Below are positions 60,707 to 64,000 of a DNA stretch of 64,000 nt, one piece after another. A program made the translations under genes and the position numbers. The notes under the pieces were generated by a model that was given only the letters and a program-made list of their open reading frames with translations, did no database searches and was not told where the DNA came from. Numbering within the stretch: position 1 is the stretch's first letter; every line of letters begins with the position of its first letter. Source of the DNA: Methylomonas sp. 11b (lineage in GTDB: Bacteria > Pseudomonadota > Gammaproteobacteria > Methylococcales > Methylomonadaceae); NCBI RefSeq assembly GCF_000515215.1, contig NZ_KI911557.1:372001-436000 (forward strand). Direction: 5' to 3'.

Positions 60707-63700
60707 GTGGATTGTCTAAATTTTGGCCGTTTGGAACTCAACGCACATTAGAAAGTGTATCGACGTTATCCCATCAGGTTATTTCTCGGTACACGCATGA
60801 AGGGGTTTTTTACACCGTCGAGCCTAGTCTTGACGACTGGCAGAATCAATGGGTGATTTTAGGACACGATTCTGCAACCCTCAGCTTGTTAAACCAATTG
60901 GAGGAGTTAGGTTTCATAATACCTAAAGACAACAATTTGTTTCTGGCTTGGGAAGACTTATACCGCTACTTAGCCAGTGAAGAAGGCCATGCTGGTGATT
61001 TATTAAAGTTGCTAAAACTACCTGCATTAACGGCTTACAAACCTAGTTTGTCTAGTCAAGGCTCGTTAGAGGATAACGACTTTCGCATTACCTTCGGCGA
61101 TTGGTGGGATGGCCGGGGCCATAAGTTAATCACTGCGCCAACAATAAAAGGTGCCATCATCACCCTTCAAAATCAAAGTTGGCTACTAAGCGAACCAGTT
61201 TGGCATCTAGTGAAAGAGGTACGAGCGTTTTACGGATTATCCGCCCAAGATCGATCTCCACAGAGAAATCGTCAGTCCTGGAGCCTTATCCGGCGATATG
61301 CCTGCACGGCGAAAGTATCAATGGCAGATTTTTTACAGCGGACCGTAGTTTTGTCGCCTGAAAAACTCATGCTGCACTTGCATCAATCGAAGAGTAATGG
61401 CGCAAAAACTGTACAAGTTGACCCCGACTTCGACGGTGCGCCCGGCAAATGGCTAGAAACTTTTGATAGATACAGTTCGGTTCCCGAACGTTACGATATT
61501 CCAGACGGGCAAGGCATTGTGCAAGTTTTGGTGTCGCCGCAGGTTCGCTCGGTTTTACAGGAACTGCGGCGCTGGCCCGGACGCTATGTGTCCGGTCAGC
61601 GGGCTGAAGCATTCATCCGAAATCCGTATGCGACTTTAGGCGACGATGCCATTGCTGTCATTGATGAAAATCAATTTGAGGAAGCGCGGACAGCAGCGGG
61701 TATCAATTTTGAGCGATTTTTCATTGATCCAAACTATGATGAAACGGGAAAAATAACCGGAGTATCGTTAAATATCGAATCCACCGGTTCCGAATCTAAT
61801 TACAGCAGCTGTTTTCAATTTGAACATGTTCAGCAATTGGGCGAATTTATAGCCCAATTTGAGAAGCAGTTTAAAGCAGGTCGGCAGTGCCTGCTTTGGA
61901 AAGGTTACGAATTGGAAATCCTTGGCGATGCAGAATTCCAATTAGAAAACCTAAAGTTGATTTTTAATGAATGGCAGCCTAAACATTCAGTTGGGCTTGC
62001 CTACGCCGATATTTTTGATTTGGGTCGTTACTCTGACCGGATTGAGGGAATTGGTGTTGAAAAGAAATATGTTTCACCCTATATCGCTCGCAAATCCGAT
62101 GAGGCGGGCTGGGTGCCCGACAACGTTGAGTTTGGATTTAGCGTTGCTGAGCAAGGCACCACGCCGACTCAGAGCATTCCAATTGACCAGCAAGGTCGAC
62201 ATGCTATTCAGGACGCTATTAATAAAGCTGAAATAGAAGGCTCAGAACAAGTAAATATTCCTGGGGTTCAACGTCCAGTCAGCATTGTTGAAGCGAAAGA
62301 CCTGCTGAATGCAATAGATCATGCGGAAAACGAAGTTTTACAAGGGTCTTTTCAAGCCACCCACGCTTCGCCAAACGGACAATCGTTAATACTGAAAAGC
62401 AATATTGACCGGATTGATTATCGTGAAGACAGACAGAAAACGCTTGAATTACCCAATGACGCCCAACCGTTATTACCTAAATCTTTACGCGAATCAATTC
62501 AGCTAAAACAACATCAACTGCAAGGTGTGGCTTGGTTGCAAAATCTTTGGCGATATACGCCAGACTATTGCCGCGGTGCGCTGTTAGCCGACGACATGGG
62601 ATTGGGCAAAACGCTACAAATTCTCACCTTTATGGCTCGCTGCTTAGAAGACCAGCCAGACATTGATCCCATGCTGATCGTTGCCCCGGTTTCGTTACTG
62701 GAAAATTGGCAAGAAGAAATCGAAAAGTTTTTCCTGCCCCGCAGATTGCCCGTGATGATGCTCTATGGGCCAAGCTTACGCGATAAGAAACTGGACAAAT
62801 CCGAGATTGATCCGCAGTTAATTCAGGAAGGCTTGGTGAAGTTTCTAGTGCCTAATTGGATAAGCAACGCAAAGATTGTGCTGACGACCTACGAAACCCT
62901 CCGTGACTTGGAGTTCTCGCTGGCTGCTCAGGCTTGGTCAATTATGGTTTGCGACGAAGCACAAAAAATTAAGAATCCAGGTGCATTGGTTACTCGCGCA
63001 GCCAAAAAGCAAAATGTTCGCTTTAAGATTGCTTGTACGGGAACCCCCGTAGAAAATTCGCTAGCGGACATATGGTGCTTATTCGATTTTATTCAGCCGG
63101 GCTTGCTGGGTGCTTTAAACGATTTTGGCTCACGTTATCGCCGACCTATCGAAGCTAAAACCGACGAGGAAAAAGCCAGGGTTAACCAGTTGCAATCGTT
63201 AATCGATCCGCAAACTTTGCGTCGAACCAAGGCACAGGTAGCAAAAGACTTACCGAGCAAAATCGAAGTCGATAGTTGTCGGGATTTGCCTTTATCGAAC
63301 TACCAACGGCAATTATATGCACAAGCAGTTCAAAGCTATCGAGTAAACCAATCCAACCAAATCGGCAATAATCATTTAGGATTGATACAGTATTTACGCC
63401 AGTTGTGCTCAAGCCCTTACCCGCAGGGCAGGAAGGCTGATTTGTATGAGTCATTATCCGACCATGAAATCAAGTCACCGAAATTAAAATGGCTTTTATC
63501 GGCTTTGGGAGAAATCCAGCAACGCAACGAAAAAGTCATTGTCTTCGTTGAGTTTCATGACCTGCAACGTCAACTTCAAGCTTACATTGCTCAACGATTC
63601 GGCATTTTGCCCGATATTATCAATGGCACAACGTCAGCCGCTGCATCAGCCGTAAATAGTCGACAAAAAAGGATCCGAACCTTTCAAGAACGACCGGGAT

Positions 63701-64000
63701 TCGGCGTCATCATACTCTCGCCTTTAGCAGTTGGTTTTGGCGTCAATATCCAGGCCGCCAACCATGTTATTCACTATACCCGTACCTGGAATCCAGCTAA
63801 AGAAGATCAAGCAACCGATAGAGCCTATCGAATTGGTCAAACACGGGATGTCTTTGTCTACTATCCAGTAATCACCGCTGAGTTTGTCACCTTTGATATG
63901 AAGCTTGATAGCTTACTAAATTGGAAGAGGGGGTTGTCAGACAATATGTTGAATGGTTGTGGAGATCTTTCAGGTAATGATTTTGATGACTTGGTTTCGC
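60703..64000 (+). CDS. zorD: ZorD, SNF2-type helicase/nuclease effector (runs off right edge)
   Basis: At least 1099 residues from a GTG overlapping the zorC stop. The N-terminal 550 residues are a SNF2-accessory region. The helicase core has DDMGLGKT (630-637), a DEAQ box (751-754) in place of DEAH, CTGTPVEN, and motif VI TDRAYRIGQTR (1038-1048). ZorD degrades invading DNA once called by the ZorAB motor. The length seen already matches known ZorD, so the stop is probably just outside the window. Confidence 0.93.
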   Translation, partial: MSGLSKFWPFGTQRTLESVSTLSHQVISRYTHEGVFYTVEPSLDDWQNQWVILGHDSATLSLLNQLEELGFIIPKDNNLFLAWEDLYRYLASEEGHAGDLLKLLKLPALTAYKPSLSSQGSLEDNDFRITFGDWWDGRGHKLITAPTIKGAIITLQNQSWLLSEPVWHLVKEVRAFYGLSAQDRSPQRNRQSWSLIRRYACTAKVSMADFLQRTVVLSPEKLMLHLHQSKSNGAKTVQVDPDFDGAPGKWLETFDRYSSVPERYDIPDGQGIVQVLVSPQVRSVLQELRRWPGRYVSGQRAEAFIRNPYATLGDDAIAVIDENQFEEARTAAGINFERFFIDPNYDETGKITGVSLNIESTGSESNYSSCFQFEHVQQLGEFIAQFEKQFKAGRQCLLWKGYELEILGDAEFQLENLKLIFNEWQPKHSVGLAYADIFDLGRYSDRIEGIGVEKKYVSPYIARKSDEAGWVPDNVEFGFSVAEQGTTPTQSIPIDQQGRHAIQDAINKAEIEGSEQVNIPGVQRPVSIVEAKDLLNAIDHAENEVLQGSFQATHASPNGQSLILKSNIDRIDYREDRQKTLELPNDAQPLLPKSLRESIQLKQHQLQGVAWLQNLWRYTPDYCRGALLADDMGLGKTLQILTFMARCLEDQPDIDPMLIVAPVSLLENWQEEIEKFFLPRRLPVMMLYGPSLRDKKLDKSEIDPQLIQEGLVKFLVPNWISNAKIVLTTYETLRDLEFSLAAQAWSIMVCDEAQKIKNPGALVTRAAKKQNVRFKIACTGTPVENSLADIWCLFDFIQPGLLGALNDFGSRYRRPIEAKTDEEKARVNQLQSLIDPQTLRRTKAQVAKDLPSKIEVDSCRDLPLSNYQRQLYAQAVQSYRVNQSNQIGNNHLGLIQYLRQLCSSPYPQGRKADLYESLSDHEIKSPKLKWLLSALGEIQQRNEKVIVFVEFHDLQRQLQAYIAQRFGILPDIINGTTSAAASAVNSRQKRIRTFQERPGFGVIILSPLAVGFGVNIQAANHVIHYTRTWNPAKEDQATDRAYRIGQTRDVFVYYPVITAEFVTFDMKLDSLLNWKRGLSDNMLNGCGDLSGNDFDDLVS

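Noticed and set aside
1..64000. tRNA, rRNA, riboswitch or attachment-site tRNA gene
   Set aside because: Nothing with tRNA or rRNA signature sequences was seen on reading both strands; no riboswitch-like leader was recognised.

Overview
The window is gammaproteobacterial mobile DNA from end to end. I see no housekeeping chromosomal locus, rRNA or tRNA, and nothing fixes the genus. Three layers are visible: a Mu-like transposable prophage (1 to about 28,727), a conjugative element carrying it (about 28,728-52,100), and a defence and integron-remnant region (about 52,100-64,000).

Prophage. Its right end lies inside traC of the conjugative element and its left end is outside the window. An early operon runs leftward from the repressor/Ner switch at 15.6 kb: an AT-hook protein, a MuA-type DDE transposase, a MuB-type AAA+ ATPase, Gam, GemA and a Mor-type activator. 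Late genes are split between the arms. Protease/scaffold, capsid, sheath, tube and tail chaperone run leftward (7.7 kb to 0). Terminase, portal, minor head protein F and gpG run rightward (21-28.5 kb). A leftward cluster of tiny membrane proteins lies between repressor and terminase. A 16-bp palindrome, CTGGAAAYGTTTCCAG, stands before the late units and probably marks activator-dependent late promoters. Other points are a -1 frameshift (A AAA AAG) in the tail chaperone, an SGNH hydrolase in the tail module, a C-terminal nuclease-like domain on protein F and two gpG paralogues.

Conjugative element. An F/SXT-type transfer system (traL, E, K, B, dsbC, V, pilin, a PLMP/RRXRR-domain protein, truncated traC) and a MOBH processing block (traI, traD, DUF4400) are all on the minus strand. 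The two operons share a promoter-proximal motif. Between them lies a roughly 10-kb cargo: an IS630 remnant, then a minus-strand set of MlaA-like lipoprotein, LpxD-like acyltransferase, outer-membrane factor, membrane-fusion protein and RND pump, with a divergent NarX/NarL-type two-component pair. A TrfA-like initiator, eight 18-bp iterons and an AT-rich 13-mer pair form a plasmid-type origin, so the carrier is either a plasmid or an integrated plasmid-like element.

Defence region. After 79-bp direct repeats comes a one-cassette integron remnant: the C-terminal tail of an integron-type integrase, a VOC-family cassette and an intact attC. An RmuC homologue with an internal duplication and a type I Zorya system follow. 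Zorya consists of ZorA, ZorB, ZorC and ZorD, with a VapB/VapC-type toxin-antitoxin pair between zorB and zorC. ZorD runs off the right edge.
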